A DNA stretch of 64,000 nt, taken from NCBI GenBank assembly GCA_910589415.1, contig OU342631.1, positions 21,018,001 to 21,082,000 of the forward strand, read 5' to 3'. Each line of letters opens with the position of its first letter. The stretch's first letter is position 1. The notes under the pieces were generated by a model. The model did not search any database and was not told where the DNA came from. It was given only the letters and a program-made list of their open reading frames with translations. Position numbers and translations under genes: made by a program. This DNA comes from Malachius bipustulatus. Its lineage: Eukaryota; Arthropoda; Insecta; Coleoptera; Melyridae. Shown piece after piece: positions 49,836 to 63,600 of this stretch.

Positions 49836-52487
49836 CTACTCAGGTATTTTCGGGCTTATTTCACTGAACTATATCTCAGAACTTGACAAGAACACGAAAT
49901 AAGAAAAAATTGAGAACATAAATTATCAACATAAGTTTTATACACAGCAAGAATCTGTAAAATAATAAAAAATTAGGGAAGGGTATTCCGAATTTTACAG
50001 AAACTCAGAAAATACAAAATCAATTTTGAAAAAGCTTCTCTATACTTTCTACAAACATGCAATGTTGATGTTGATTACCTATTTTGAATTAAATTTTTGA
50101 ATTATACTGAATTAATGTATCAACGAGGACTTTTTATAAATGGAAAATTTGTGGGTTGTTTCAAAATTTAAATTTTTTGGGGTAAAATAAGATCTCAGGT
50201 AAACTAGTTATAATAAACTGAAATCTCATGAAACTTTCAAACTTTCAGATCTCAGAACTTACAGAATCGATTTTAATAAAAATTTGTCTGTAAATAAAGT
50301 TTTGGGTTAAGAGGAATTTTCTATGGGAAAGGCTAAAGGTAGATAGGTTAAGGGTACGTTTGAGCAATATTAATAAATTTAAGGATGAAGAATTTTCATT
50401 TTCAACAACTAATTAATTGTATAAAAATTTAATAAAATCAAAAGGACTGGTAAAAGCTTAGGATTTGGTTTTAAAATATTTAAGAAATCTCAAAAATTAC
50501 TAAATTGATGAAGGTTGGTTGCACATATTAAATTTATGGTGTAGAACCTGACCTGACAATTTTTGAAATTAGCAAGATAGGAAACAAAAAGGGGTGGATT
50601 TTGAAATTATATAAAATCAAAAATAAAATAAAATTATTATATTTGAGGTGCAAGATTTAGCTAGAAATGTTTTAAAACATGACGATATTGGAAAGATGAT
50701 AGATATTCAAAATCTGGAACCATAGGCTACCAATGAAATTAAATATTGGGGGTAATTTGGAATTTAAAAGATTGAAGCTTTAACAATAAATTTTAAACAT
50801 AATTTCATATTAAATTTTAAGTAGTTTCGTTAATAATCTTGTTTGACATTTTTTACAACAAAAGCTTCCTCTGAAGCTTTAAAAAAATTCAAGTTGATTG
50901 AGATATTATTAGGATGATAAGGGCAGTAAGATTTAAAATCTGACCTAATTTTCCTTATCCAGAATGACTTTAAAAGCAACGTCAATTATTATTACTTGAG
51001 CAGGTAATTAATTTAGGTTCAATCTGTATAATATATCTAAGTCTTATGTTGTAATAAAATATAAAAATTCGTAACTATAATAGAAACTGAAAAGCGTTCT
51101 CTATGACTTTATCAACCTGATCTATCCTTATCGTTCCTGGAAAAATTACAACGCCTAGTTGCTTTTATACAATAAAAAGAAAATGAAAATTCATTGCGTG
51201 CCTAATTATTATACAATGTTTACCTAATATCATAGAAAAAATGGATGTTTAATTCAACATTAGAAGGCACGCAAGATTTAAATGACGATATTGCATTAGT
51301 TTTTCGGTTACAATTTCCAAGATTATTTAAACGGCTTCATTTTAATGCATGCAGCTTTTAAAGAATATTTTTTGTCAGTCATCTCGTATCACGATTTTAC
51401 ACAGAAATAGAACAAATAAAACGAAGATACACTTTTACTCTTATTCAATAACGATTAAGGATTTTATCTAAAAAGTCCATCAATAGTTACGGTACTATTT
51501 GATACAACTCAGTGTCGTGTCCTTGAGGGAAATTTTTGGGTCAGAACCTACCACTATACCTCAAAAAAAAAACATGAATATTGAAGAAAGATTTTCTGCA
51601 CTGCTTTAAAATTAATATTACTGTCAAATGATAGAAATCTTCATTGAAATATATTTTGTGCATGTATCTATCGATTACTATTTTTTTACTGTGATATACC
51701 TAGATGTGCTTCTGTCATGTTTATGTTTATTCTATTAATTGTCGCTATATCCATATCGCCAGTTCTGTGTCATTATAGTAAGGAGAACTGAATGGTGAAA
51801 AAACTGTAAGAAGAATCATTGCTCTTCCATCATGACCAGACACCATGCAAAATCTATTATTAATCCCACCTCTACACCATGATTAGCCAGGGGCCAAGCA
51901 AAATAATTAAATTTAAATTGCAACAGCATTAAAACATCATTAATTTAAGCGTAGGTGTGCATGTAACATGTGAAATTAAAGTATAAATTATCGTTTCGGA
52001 CGAAACTACATTTACTTTATTGTTGGTTACTTCTCTGTTCGGGTACGAAATGGTACCTAACCTACCTGCTCTTACCACGCAAGTAAATAAATCATTGCTT
52101 GTGTGTACCTAATGTGAAGAGGCTTTGTGTGAAAATAATAGATTACATTTTATTATTACCGAAACGATGGTCGTTCTTTTCAGGTAGGTACCCGTACCTG
52201 TAAGACATTCTTAATAAAGGTACCTCAACATTATACATACAAAAACGAATATGTGAGAAAAATTTCGGATGATTATGTTATAGTATATTTACAGGGTAGG
52301 AATCTGAAAATTTTCATTCATAGATAATATTCTTGAAACAAAACACTAAACATACCTACCTACAGCTCAATTTTAATCAAAATCGAGTTATGTTCCTTAC
52401 ATCTTAGAAAATTTTAAAATCTACCCCTAAATTTTTTGCTTTTCCTAATACCTAATTAATACGTCATAATAAGTAATAATAAGTTTT
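49836..52487. other. AT-rich intergenic DNA, nothing recognised
   Basis: No open frame of 60 codons or more, no terminal repeats and no RNA gene. Composition is uniformly AT-rich. Confidence 0.6.
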
Positions 52488-53321
52488 AGTTTCACCGGCG
52501 GCCGCCACTGAGGCGCTACTGTTACATCTAGTCTGACTGCCGGCCGGCAATGCCGCGGTAAAAATGGTAAAATGAAGATTTGATCAGCTGAATTACTGTT
52601 TTGTGATATATATTTTAATGAATACTATAATATTATAATTCAATTACAATTTATATTACATAATAAAATTTAAACCCTTACAGCCTTTTTTATTATTAGG
52701 TTGTTCATGTTACATTTGTAATATTCCCTAGTATTATTTATAAGTAAAAATTGTGTTTTTGGTCAAATCTGTTAGCAAATAAAATAATAAACTTGAAATC
52801 AATGTAATTTATAAATATTTTTCATCATAAGGCTGTACTTTCTTCATCACCTTACATTACAATGACAAGTAAATGTCGAAGTACACTTTTCTCCTTATCT
52901 TTCCTTCTCAAAGAATTTTTTGTCTTCTGTCTCACTACAAGCACGCAGCACCTCCTTACCGCGTTTGTGGTTAAAGTTGAACCCGATGACAAAACAAAGA
53001 ACACAGTATTCAGGTTTAGGCACTACAAATTTATTTGCTGAAAAATTGAACTTTATCTGCAATTATTCATCATCAATGCACAACTTTCATAATATTCGGG
53101 TGCTTGTTGACGAGAATTCACAGGAAATTGCCCAGACGAAAACGAACCAGTCTGCACGGCATCGTGTCTACGAAGAACGAGTACTAAGAGGATTGTCAGT
53201 TTAATTAATAGCGTAGATTTTTAATCTTCTCCGAACATTCAAAACATCGATGTTTTAAAACTTTATTTGAATTTAAGACTAGAAAGAACACTAGCGCCGC
53301 GCGGCGACCACCGGTGAAACT
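52488..53321. mobile_element. Inverted-repeat element with GC-rich ends
   Basis: AGTTTCACCGGCGGCCGCC at the left end is matched inverted at the right end (…GGCGACCACCGGTGAAACT). GGCGCTA and TCTAGTC further in also pair, giving terminal inverted repeats of about 50 bp. The ends differ completely from the TACAGGG families, so this belongs to another transposon superfamily. The only coding trace is the fragment at 52895-53050. Confidence 0.65.
52895..53050 (-). pseudogene. Possible zinc-binding protein fragment, about 50 aa
   Basis: On the minus strand a stop-free stretch reads KFVVPKPEYCVLC, continues through NHKRGKEVLRACSE and ends EKER before a stop at 52895. The Cys pair (C-x2-C) and the charged, non-AT-driven composition look more protein-like than the surroundings. 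AG dinucleotides after pyrimidine tracts upstream (near 53038 and 53059) could be splice acceptors. It may be a terminal exon remnant of the transposon's own gene. I do not recognise the family. Confidence 0.3.
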
Positions 53322-56300
53322 GAAACCACCGCCTGGTGACGGTGATTATGCCAGTACCGTTATTTCTGCTTGTTTATCAATAGATTCTGGCCTATTGGGA
53401 TCTGGAATATGGTCGTGTAGGAATTGAATAATTATAATTCTAAAAAAAATACCCGCCCATTAATTTTTACCAACTGTAAGAGATTGATTAAAAGTTGTGA
53501 TCATATATAATTTTTAAGATTCACTCTTGCTTTTGTAATCTTTTGTTTTTACACCTAAGTATAGATTAGATTAGAATAGACCTTTGGTCGCAGTGGAGGT
53601 GTCACAATGACTCACTTACGATGATGCCACCTAGACTAGGGTTTAATGATATAAGTATAGGTACTATTATAGATCTTGAGATTTTATAAAATTAAAAACC
53701 TACCCCTATTTTCTCATCTCTTGCACCCCATTAGATTTAATTACAAAACTGATTACTTCATCTTAGTTTCTAATTGAATGTACAAACTTGCAGCAATATG
53801 AAAGGGAAAGCAGTCAGTGATTTCTGTGATCTTGCTAAATTTTGCTAAACTACAATTTTTTACAATAACTCATCAAACTTTTTACCTACTACTTTCCAAC
53901 GCTTTTCAACTAAAGTTGCTCATATTTTATACCATTTTCAAATGCACCCTTATTTTTTTCTGTCTTATTACATTTCCATTTGTACGTATTTTCATAAATT
54001 TCTCAGCATACATTTTTATTCAAAATTAACCACATAATCGAACTGTCATAAAAATCAAATCAGTAGTTTCCGAGATCTTTTTTATTGAAAAGGCACTGGA
54101 GGGGAATATGACGCTCTGTAATCGGTGCAAGAGCGGAAATATCGATTGAACTACTGCTGCTCGACGTGTATTTCTGCCCGTCCTCGTTCTAGGTGGGATC
54201 AAACGGGCCACGTCTTCCCATAAAAATATCTGTGAAACAGTTTTGTCTTATGAATTTTATCTCAGACATCTTATAAAATTAAGAAAATTTACCCTAAATT
54301 TATTACCATCCCTTATATGGAAAATCTATCCACGATTAGATTTAAACACAAAACAACTCAATCACAGTCTATTAATTATTTTAAGGGTAGTTTCAAAGAT
54401 CTTATATGTATAAAATTAAAAAGACACCCCACCCCTATAGTTTTCTACTTTATTTCTTCAGAATTAAATAATTAAAATATACCTAGATACACATTTTTAC
54501 CTTAATTAACGGTAGGTAATATCAAAATATTATTACTTTAATCCCTATCATATCTACACTTTTCTCTAAATTGTTCGAAAATGCCTGCAATAAATGCATC
54601 TTGATAAAATATTCTATAGGTACTATTCTTTAGAATATTTCGTCCCAATTCCTTTTATTTCGTTCCAATTGTTGTGGTTAATTTAACTGGACATCAACAA
54701 AGTTTTTTACATCTTCAAACCAACTGCTTATAAAAGTGTTTGAGTTAATTAAATCACAATAGGTCATGTGTCTAGTCTCTAGCGCCATCCGTCTGTAACG
54801 GTTTATTAACTCCCATAATCCACGTAGGATAATTAATAAATCCAACAAGAACCATTCGCCTACTGAATATCATCTCACTCGTCCTACAAACAACGAAAAT
54901 ACACCTAAAATGCTTCAACAAAATAAATAACACACTAACACTACAACAAACGACAAGATTGGTGCGCTAAAAATATTAGTTGTTTGTGAAAACAGGTAAT
55001 CCTATACGTATGCAAATGCTCCCATGAATTATGATCGCTAATAAAGAATAGTACCTTATAGTATTCATTTTTTTCATTGAGCAAATTATGATTTATGCAA
55101 GGTCGTGACTCGGAGAATAGCCGGGCCATTAGAAAATATACTAACCGTGTATGTTTCAAATAAATCTGCAGTCTGAAAAGTTTAACATAAGCGAGCAGAA
55201 GGCAAGGGCCGAATTTGCGCTCTACCTAAAGATAACCACACACGATTTTTATTTTTATTCCTCAAATCTTGATTTATTTTATTTGCCATTGTGGCAAACG
55301 TTATAATTCTTGCAAGCATTTCTATCACATCAGATATGCAAAAAAAATATTAGTTAATTATCAGTCATTTTAAGAAGCGCATGGAGGTATATTCAAACAT
55401 TACTTGTAAAACTGACAACCCTGCAGTCTCAAAATAGAGAACGGGATCACCAACAGATGTCGCTCCAGTGTATAAACACGACTTTGTTTTGGTCTGACCA
55501 AAGATATTCGAAGAATAAACCCAAGAGAGTCTAGGGAAGTATTGGCAGGCAACTGGGAGGGAAGTATTATATTCCGGCCATCAAAAAATCCGGAAGATTG
55601 GAGTATATATATAGGAATCCCACCATGGTTTGGGATCGGCGAGAAGGCCCCATGTAGTCGCTTGCGTTGCACGCCCACGTCCCACCGTATTTCTAACTCC
55701 TGTGTAGGTGACATCTTTATTTCAATCGTTTTCATAATTTTTCCACTTAAGCTCGAATCAATAAGTAAATAACTTGGTAACTCTTCAAAATCAAACATTA
55801 TTGAAATCACTTGCGTAATAATTTTTTAACTGACTCATCTTCATCTTCATGAAGGCCTATTTAAAGCAATCAACTTGCTATAACGTTCATAGAAGTCTTA
55901 ATTGCGCTTCAACATGATGAATAATGAAGAATGAATAATTTATCCGTATACCAGTATCAGTACCTATTTACTACAATTATTAGTGTAAGGACGCCTTAAC
56001 ACAATTCTGGAGATGTCATCATCATCATAGACAAACGTCCATGATCCCCTTTAGTATTCTTTGTACCAAATTCCATCACTATGATGGTAACTAATGTCGG
56101 TGTATTTGGATTCCGACGTGGACATGTTCTGGGAATGGCAGCATCCACTCTTGTAATTATAAACCATAGGTGCAGGATGTGAATAGGTACCTGGCCCGAT
56201 GACTTTTAACGCAATTTCGAAGTGGCATATCTGTGATATGGGTCGAGGGAAATGCCTTTTGTTCAGGGTTCGGACCTGCTATGTCCCGTCATTTCAAGAT

Positions 56301-57610
56301 TATATTTATAACGTAGGTACCTACCTGACTGGAGATAAACGCACACTTATAATAAGAAATGAGCAGAAAAAATAAATAATTATTATTTTTAAGATCAAGT
56401 CGAAGGGGTGGGAGCTATTAATCTTCCGCATGTCGTCTCATTGTATTGCGGTGGAGATGACCTAATTTTTCACCGAATCGGCAATATTACGAATTGCAAA
56501 AAAGTGAAGGTGCGGAAATAAAGTGTTAATAAAAATATAAGATAAGAGATGCTGCTGTTTAACTTATTCCGAAATTTTCGTCAGCAGCTACTGAAGACAT
56601 CATCATCCACGGGTTTAATGGCGAAGCTTCCAATACCTAATGATGCTAGCTATTCGCTGGTAATAACATCTGCCACAGTTGTGACTGGCAATATCCGGCG
56701 TAAGTTAGACTGGACCATGATTAAACATCTCGGAATAAATTTTCAGTCTAGATCTTTCCTAAAAATCTACTGAATATTAATTAAAAAAAAAAAGTGTAAA
56801 ACATTACAAGAAGACAGCAGAAAAACATCGTGAGTGATCTGAGAGAATCCTGGAGACTGCATCAAGACTCAGCAACTCACAAATATTCATTATTTAATTA
56901 TGTATTTATAATTTTAGTTGAAAATTCTTCGTTGCCCAAAATATTTGTATTATACAATTTTTTTTTCAAATTCTTCAATTAATGGGTGGAATAGGGGCTG
57001 AAGAAAAGTAAGAAAAAGTTATTAAATATAGCTCCCTATTTTATTAATTATTATTAATAATTAATCGTTATATTTTTTGGAATAGGGGATGAAAAATTGA
57101 AATGACAAAAATTTCTGCGACCTATGAATATATTTTTTTGAAACTTTGAAGCTGATTTGTCTGGCGCAGTTGTAAAATAAACGTTCTTATAAGTTGCTTT
57201 GGGTGACGTTTCAATTACCGAGATTCTCATTATGTTTTCTCTGTGAACTTACGGCACTTTTTTAATTTATTTTTTATGACCCAATGTTCTCTGTAAATAT
57301 TTTAAAAATTAAATAAATTATTGTTTTTCGGATTTCCTGTACCAGTTTTAAAATAGGTACATATCTCAATTATGATACATACGAGGTGTCTAACCTGTCT
57401 AAAGTTAAAGTAATAATGAGAACCGTAAGAATGACTCTTGAAGTTTAAGACGAAGGATAATAACACGAATAAGCATTTCATTTACCTTAGTTAGCGATGA
57501 CTCAGCCCCATTTCAAGGTTAAGAATGCATTATCAAGGACACTGCAATTACGTCTGAAGGTGAAATTGTGTACCTGTATGGGAAGATGCATGAAGAGGAC
57601 CACTGGGTTT
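53322..57610. other. Intergenic DNA with one unassigned open frame
   Basis: At 55400-55810 the minus strand is open for 136 codons, and a 76-codon plus frame overlaps it. Neither has a motif I recognise, and the locally higher GC content lowers stop frequency. I therefore do not call a gene. The remainder is AT-rich with no repeat structure that I could define. Confidence 0.35.
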
Positions 57611-57670
57611 ATAGTATAGGAGATGCTGCAGCCGCACTGCACACATTGCTGCATCGGTCTCGTATACTAT
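57611..57670 (+). ncRNA. Pre-miRNA-like hairpin (candidate)
   Basis: About 22 bases on each side pair around a 15-base loop. There are 13 outer positions with one G-G mismatch, a small internal loop (3 by 4), then 6 further pairs (TGCAGC with GCTGCA). Size and shape fit an insect miRNA precursor. The arms do not match any miRNA I recall. Stable hairpins also occur by chance, so confidence is low. Confidence 0.25.
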
Positions 57671-59314
57671 CTCACATACATTAATCAGTGGCGCCTCGTC
57701 TCAATAAAAGCATAAAAACACTACTTGACCTAAATGTAAATCAATACTCTCACAGTTTTTCCTTTTAGTTGTAAGACTATAACTTTAAGCATTTATTTGA
57801 ATAAAAATCCTGACTTCGAATCAGTAAAAATTTTTTTTTTGAGAGGTTGATTTGTGAACAGGCTCTTATTGCGAAAATAATGGATACTATTGATCGAATT
57901 GCTTTTTGCAATTATTTTCACAAAATGTATTAAGTACTTTTTTGTTTCCTTAGTAACTGACCTTAGGATAATTGTCGCGAGTATACCTAACCTGATCGCC
58001 TTCATTGTTTTCAAGTTGCGTCAAAATATCATGTCGGGTGATAAGACCATCATATATCTAATACTTTTATATTGCTAGCTACCGTAAGCGGAAGTGTCAC
58101 GGACACAGTGGGATAGCAAACAACTATTTGTATCTGTTTTTAGAGTACCTCGACCCGTTATGCGCAAGCGTCACGAATGAGATGGTCGAATCTGATGGCA
58201 TGTAGTCGTGGCGTAGGACTCGAAGTACATTGAAAGAGAGAAAGATATGTCTGCATCGTGATATTTCCCTCCTTCTCCAGACCCCCACTAGCGATATAGT
58301 AATATATGAAGACCATATTATAGACGGTGGTATGGGACAACAATTTACGGACCGTGTATCCATAGCCCAAAGCTAAGGTGAGGCTTCTCCTGAGTCCCGG
58401 TTTATACACTAAAACTGGAAAGCTGCATAGGCCAGCCCGCCTTCATGAAGATTTAGTGATAATAAATAGAATACTTGCACCTGGGAAAAGTGGCTTAGTT
58501 TTTACCGGAAGATGCTCGTGACGTCATGCAGTCTAAGCCAAAATGCGCTTACCTACACTAAATCAACATGTCATTGTTTTTTTAAGATGTATCTGTCGAA
58601 GCTTAATGAATAATTTTATTCGCCGCCGCTGGTTACCTGTTGTGTTGTGTACCATCGACAGTGCGATGCATGGCCGAAATGTTTTGTTATTTCGGTACTA
58701 AAAGACGATAAAAAGTCGTCTGCATTACTGGTCAGGTTCTTTTAGACAGGGGTGTTTATTAATATTCCAGCAATAAACATTAAAAGGCCCCTCTTTAACT
58801 CTTAACTCATTAGATTTGCGGCTAGCGGCTCTTCACGATTCAAGATTATAATCATAGTTGTACATAAAAAGGATTTTAAAATAAATAAAAGTTTATGTCC
58901 CCCATAAGCATTTATAATTATGATTCTATAGATAGGTAAGTCGTTAAAAAGTTTGGTATTTACTGATTATTTTTATGGGATTTTATTATTTAATAATTTT
59001 TGTCGTAACTCTCGATAGTAATAATTTGTCTTTATTATTGATTAATATTTAATGCAAAGATTATGTAAAAACGAATGCTCAAAATAGGTAAAATTTCAAT
59101 CAACTCTAAATTCCCAGCGGTATTAATCATATTGTACACATCCAATTCCTATAGCCTCTAAATCATTCAAATTTTTTAAATCTTTATTAATTATGTCTAC
59201 TCTGCAAAATAATTAACATCCATGTGTTCTAGTTACATTTTAAACTCGGTGTTGGAGCTTTTTTTGCATATTTAAATTGTCCGTCATGTTTCTAAATATT
59301 TTTAAGCACTACAG
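57671..59314. other. AT-rich intergenic DNA, no gene seen
   Basis: Short overlapping open frames of up to 83 codons on the minus strand near 58124-58409 have no recognisable motif. Nothing else stands out. Confidence 0.45.
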
Positions 59315-59466
59315 GTGTCCAAAAAGTCTAGAAGTGATCAAATATCTGGAGAAATATTGAACCCAAAAAAGCAAAAACGTGTCCCAAATAATTTTAAAAC
59401 CGCTAGCCAATTAAGTCAAACGCAACGCCCTACCTCTTTCCTCATTGGGATGTGCAACTTATTGGT

Positions 59467-60030
59467 ACCCAACTTTTTTATTGCAGAATCGGATTCTAAT
59501 GCAAAAATTACGTCAACTTTTCTGAAATTGTTTGAAACGTTTTTTTTTCAATGCGTGACAGATGGCCCTAATCGCATAGTATTTTTTTGTAATTTCCAAG
59601 AAATTCTACAGAAGAATTAAAAATAATAAAATACTTACATGTCCATTTACTAAGAAATTATAAATGTAACCCCAGTGCAATAAATCCCTTCACCCCCCCC
59701 CCCCCACAATGAGGGGAGAAGAGATGGACGATTTTCAAATGTAAATGAAGCGCTCTGCCTATTGTTCGTGAATAATTTTAAAAATATTGTTTTTTCACAA
59801 AGCGAATAAAAACTTATGCTTAAGGTGTTGGGGGAGGGGGGGGGGGTGAAGTGTGAACGTTTAATTGATTGGCTGCTTTTAAGTAAATGACTCGTACTTC
59901 ATATTTTTTATTCTTCTTGGAAATTGTGAAACAAAATTGGTGATTGCAGGAATCAGCCACGAATGGAACAAACACGTTTGAAACTAACTTGACTTCACTT
60001 TTGTCAGGTTCTGCAATAAACAAATAGGCG
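59467..60030. repeat. Imperfect inverted repeat with C- and G-tracts
   Basis: The left arm (about 59467-59715) and right arm (about 59825-60030) share, inverted, TTTATTGCAGAA, GTTTGAAACGT-like, TGTAATTTCCAAGAA-like and TTCACCCCCCCC words. A 13-base C run (59693-59705) faces an 11-base G run (59836-59846). Short open frames on opposite strands in the two arms both begin FIAE. It may be a fold-back element or an inverted duplication of a decayed coding sequence. Confidence 0.5.
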
Positions 60031-60089
60031 TTTTAGATTTTAGATTTAGATTTTAAACTTTCCCCTATAACAAGGGGTGGCTGTGAAGG

Positions 60090-60153
60090 AGGTGTGGCGT
60101 TTGGTAGTTCGCTAATCATAGTAGACTAAGAGCCCGGGCGAACTGCCACACCT
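60090..60153. repeat. Hairpin: 16-bp stem with a 7-base bulge
   Basis: AGGTGTGGC plus AGTTCGC on the left, separated by 7 extra bases, pair perfectly with GCGAACTGCCACACCT at 60138-60153. The loop is 25 bases. Outside it, AAACTTTC words on each side continue the dyad weakly. Confidence 0.65.
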
Positions 60154-60289
60154 TGGTCATTTTATATAAGCTGAAAGTTTCGGGGCGCATGTCCCCAACA
60201 CAGGTAGGAACGATGCAGCGACTATGAAGTTTGGATCATCGTGGCTTTGGCAGGTAACATCTGAAGAAGTTGTATAAAATTACTTCTTC

Positions 60290-60525
60290 TGTGGCAAACG
60301 CAAAAATAGTTGAAAAATTTCCTGTAGTCGAAAAAACATGCATGAGTCGTTGGAGCTACAACTGTCAAAAAATTTTGAGTTATTCTGATCAGTCAGTTTG
60401 TAGATATTCAAAAAATATTAAATTTTTGGAAGAACTTAGGAAGAACACCCTACCCTGTATCTCGAAAACTAAAGCTCCAACACCCATCTACAGGAAATTT
60501 TTCGGCTATTTTTGCATTTCCTACA
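60290..60525. repeat. Imperfect inverted repeat, about 60-bp arms
   Basis: GCAAAAATAGTTGAAAAATT, CCTGTAG and GTTGGAGCT on the left (60299-60357) recur inverted at about 60467-60520. The 110-codon open frame across it (60270-60602) is probably a by-product of the repeat. Confidence 0.55.
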
Positions 60526-60603
60526 TGCCCTCTAAGTTAAAAAAATACTTTTTATGGTTTCAAGATTTTGATTCGTGGATGTCAGAACTTCTCAAGGCAT
60601 GAC

Positions 60604-63600
60604 CAGACCAAACCGGTCCAGCCCTCCATGTTTATTTTCTTAGCGCGGTACCTCTTTTTGCTTTACTGAATTAAACTGTGAAAAATCTTTCGATTATTAT
60701 CAATTATTATTGTCAATTATTTTCTCTACATCCAGTTAAAGAGATGATGTCAGCAGGATAGTGAAATATTTCCCCGAGAAAAGCTTAAAAAAACTAGAAA
60801 TGGAAATTCTTAGCTTTTTTCGTTCTCAAGTTCGATCATTATTATTAGAGGAGCTTGTTAAATCAAGAGGAAAGTCAAATCGATAAAACCAAACAAGAAA
60901 AAGTGTAGGAAAGTTATTTATTCAGGTGAGTAATGATATTAATGATAAAGACTTTTCCACTCAAGAAGTTTCCGATTATTAAAATTACAGTGAAATAAAA
61001 AAATCTTTAATTCTAATAACATCATTATTAGAGACTCAGACTGAATTTAATTTTTCCCTCTCCAGATGAAAAACAGTATGTTAGAGTTGATGTGTGTAGA
61101 CTTCACTCAATTGAAGCCATGGACCACGACGAAACAGTCCGGAATAAACTATGATTTCAATTATGTTTTATGACCAGAATCAAAATTAAATTTGGTTGCT
61201 AAAAAATTAATAGCAAGACTCCACGACTATGCGGGAGTAAATATGAGTAAAAATGACTGCAAAAAATGGGGAGGGTGGACAAAATTAAGCATTTTTTATC
61301 AAATTAAAATAAACTATCCATTCTTTTTTGTTGAGATACGACCCCTTGGAAGGGGGAGTCAAAAAAGTAAATTTTAACCTTTTTTACAGTCCTCCCGACA
61401 CTCTAAAATGCATTTTGGATAGTCTGACTTATTCTACATTAAAAAGATGTTTTGTAATTTTTCCGTAACCTTCAAGGAAAACAAAAATTTCAATTAAATA
61501 AATTTCTTTAATTATTTAATATTTCCATCCCTGCACAAACGAGCCCGTTCTCGTTTTATGTGCCAGGACAAATATTCACGTGTATGTACATCTTTAATCA
61601 TCAAGCTTGCCAAATTGGGGTAGGCCACAAATTCTAATGGCATATTGCAGCAAGGCACCAACCACAACAAGAGTCCGTCTCAAGGGCAAATTTAGGTGCA
61701 TTTTTTGTGGCTTAGTACTCTTAATTTCAAACAGCAGGTGGTTTTGATTTTCGGAACTTGCATCTTCGGGGTTTAAATTTTATTTGCCGACACAAGCTGA
61801 CGTTTTATTACTGTTCTTTTTTCGAATCCTCTAATTTGAATCCCGCTCTAACTTCTTCCAACAATCCAATCCTCTTTGTTCGAGAATAAATATAATGAAT
61901 GGCTGACGCTGCTGCCGGTGTGTTGTTGGTGTCGGTGTGAAGATTCATTACCGTGTATATGCATGTAATTAATAATTATAATATTTTAATCTCTGAATTA
62001 AATAAAATACGTTGGATTTATAATCATCTAATTATGAACTGGATTAAATGAACATAATTAACACGGTGTTATTCTTTTGTTTAGTATGTGCATGCAATTA
62101 AAACAAAGATTACCAACATTAAATTACGACGACCTCATATTATTATGAATTGTAACCGCAATAAATTTTTGAGTACATTGATTCATATTAAGACACCTTC
62201 TCAGAAAGTTGGTAAAGTGAATGGCCGTTGGTAAAATGTAACCAGGTAAGAATGAGAGTAAGCCCAGCTGTATGAATAACAACCTCTATAATTACGGCCC
62301 AAGCTCAATATTATTCATAGAGGAAATACCAATTTATTACATGGAATGTTATTAGCTGTAGTCGGGTGCGGTGATGGTGATGGTATGGTGAAATAACAAT
62401 TTTATTTCATAAAATTTCATGGGTTGAATGATTAGTCATTAGTCATTACCGACCAATCAAATTATCCCATGCTTAAATCCTATTGTTATTATCCTTCTTA
62501 GAAGATTGCCACCTACCTCACCAAAAACCTCTAATAATTACCTAGTTATTAGTACGCTCGCTTAAATTGTTTTAACTCTGTAATTATGATTATTATTTAC
62601 CTTAAAGGCATAAATAGGTACGGGCGAAAATTTTGAGCGAGCTCAAACTATATACCTAGTCGTTTAATTTTTATTTTAATTCGGGAGAGTGGTCAGTTTA
62701 AAATTTCATAGACGTAACGATTCGAAATTTACTGCATGTATGGAGAGCTTTATTAGTTCTAAGACAAATTAATTGGAGCGCTTCTGTTCTCTCAAACTCT
62801 CAAAAAAATAAATAAATATTCAACTCTAGTAGTTGAAATTAGGTAGGTATAATGAATCACGTTCCAAATTAAAAATTCTGATAAAATCAGAGGTAGGTAT
62901 TTAAAATAATTCTCATTTCAGCATTGTAAAGAATATTTGAGAGTTGTTTATGCAGCACTGACTGAAGTCTTGTTATTGTAGAAAAGCAGGTACGAAACCC
63001 AACCCCACAAACCTGGTGGTCCTAGACGATAATTGATCAGTAAAGTCACCTGAAAAGATGGGGAATTATCAGCCTTATGGACGGGACAATAAGGTGGTTA
63101 TGTGTGCTAGAATTTTAGATCATAAACGTTTATTATATACCTTAAAAATCATAAATAACAATACAAAATCATGATGGCTTTTATGAGAAGATACCATTTA
63201 TTTTAGCTTGGTGTTGGTGGTTTCAGTACTAAAGAGCTTAATTTTCTGATTTTAAGAAACACTTTTATTGCTGGTCGTAAATTATTATAAATTTCAACTC
63301 AACATTCTGGTAAAACTTTGTTAATCGAGATTTCTGAGAAAAATAATGGATTAGGTATAACTATGTATCTAATTCAATCGACCTAAAAAATCGACAATAA
63401 AAACGTTCGCTCGAAAAATCATTCAGAATGGGATAATTTTGTATGAGCGCCTTTTACTCTGCGAAACGTGCTATACGAATCTGACAAAGAATCCGATTGA
63501 GCCGTAAAGTCCTTTTTTTTATTTTTAGATGCCCAAATATAGCAAATTTTTCAACTTTGAATCAGGAGGACTTCACCAGTTTATTATAGAAGACCTGCTT

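Noticed and set aside
55400..55810. 136-codon open frame, minus strand, overlapping a 76-codon plus frame
   Set aside because: The longest unassigned frame, but no family resemblance and frames open on both strands. I could not separate it from chance.
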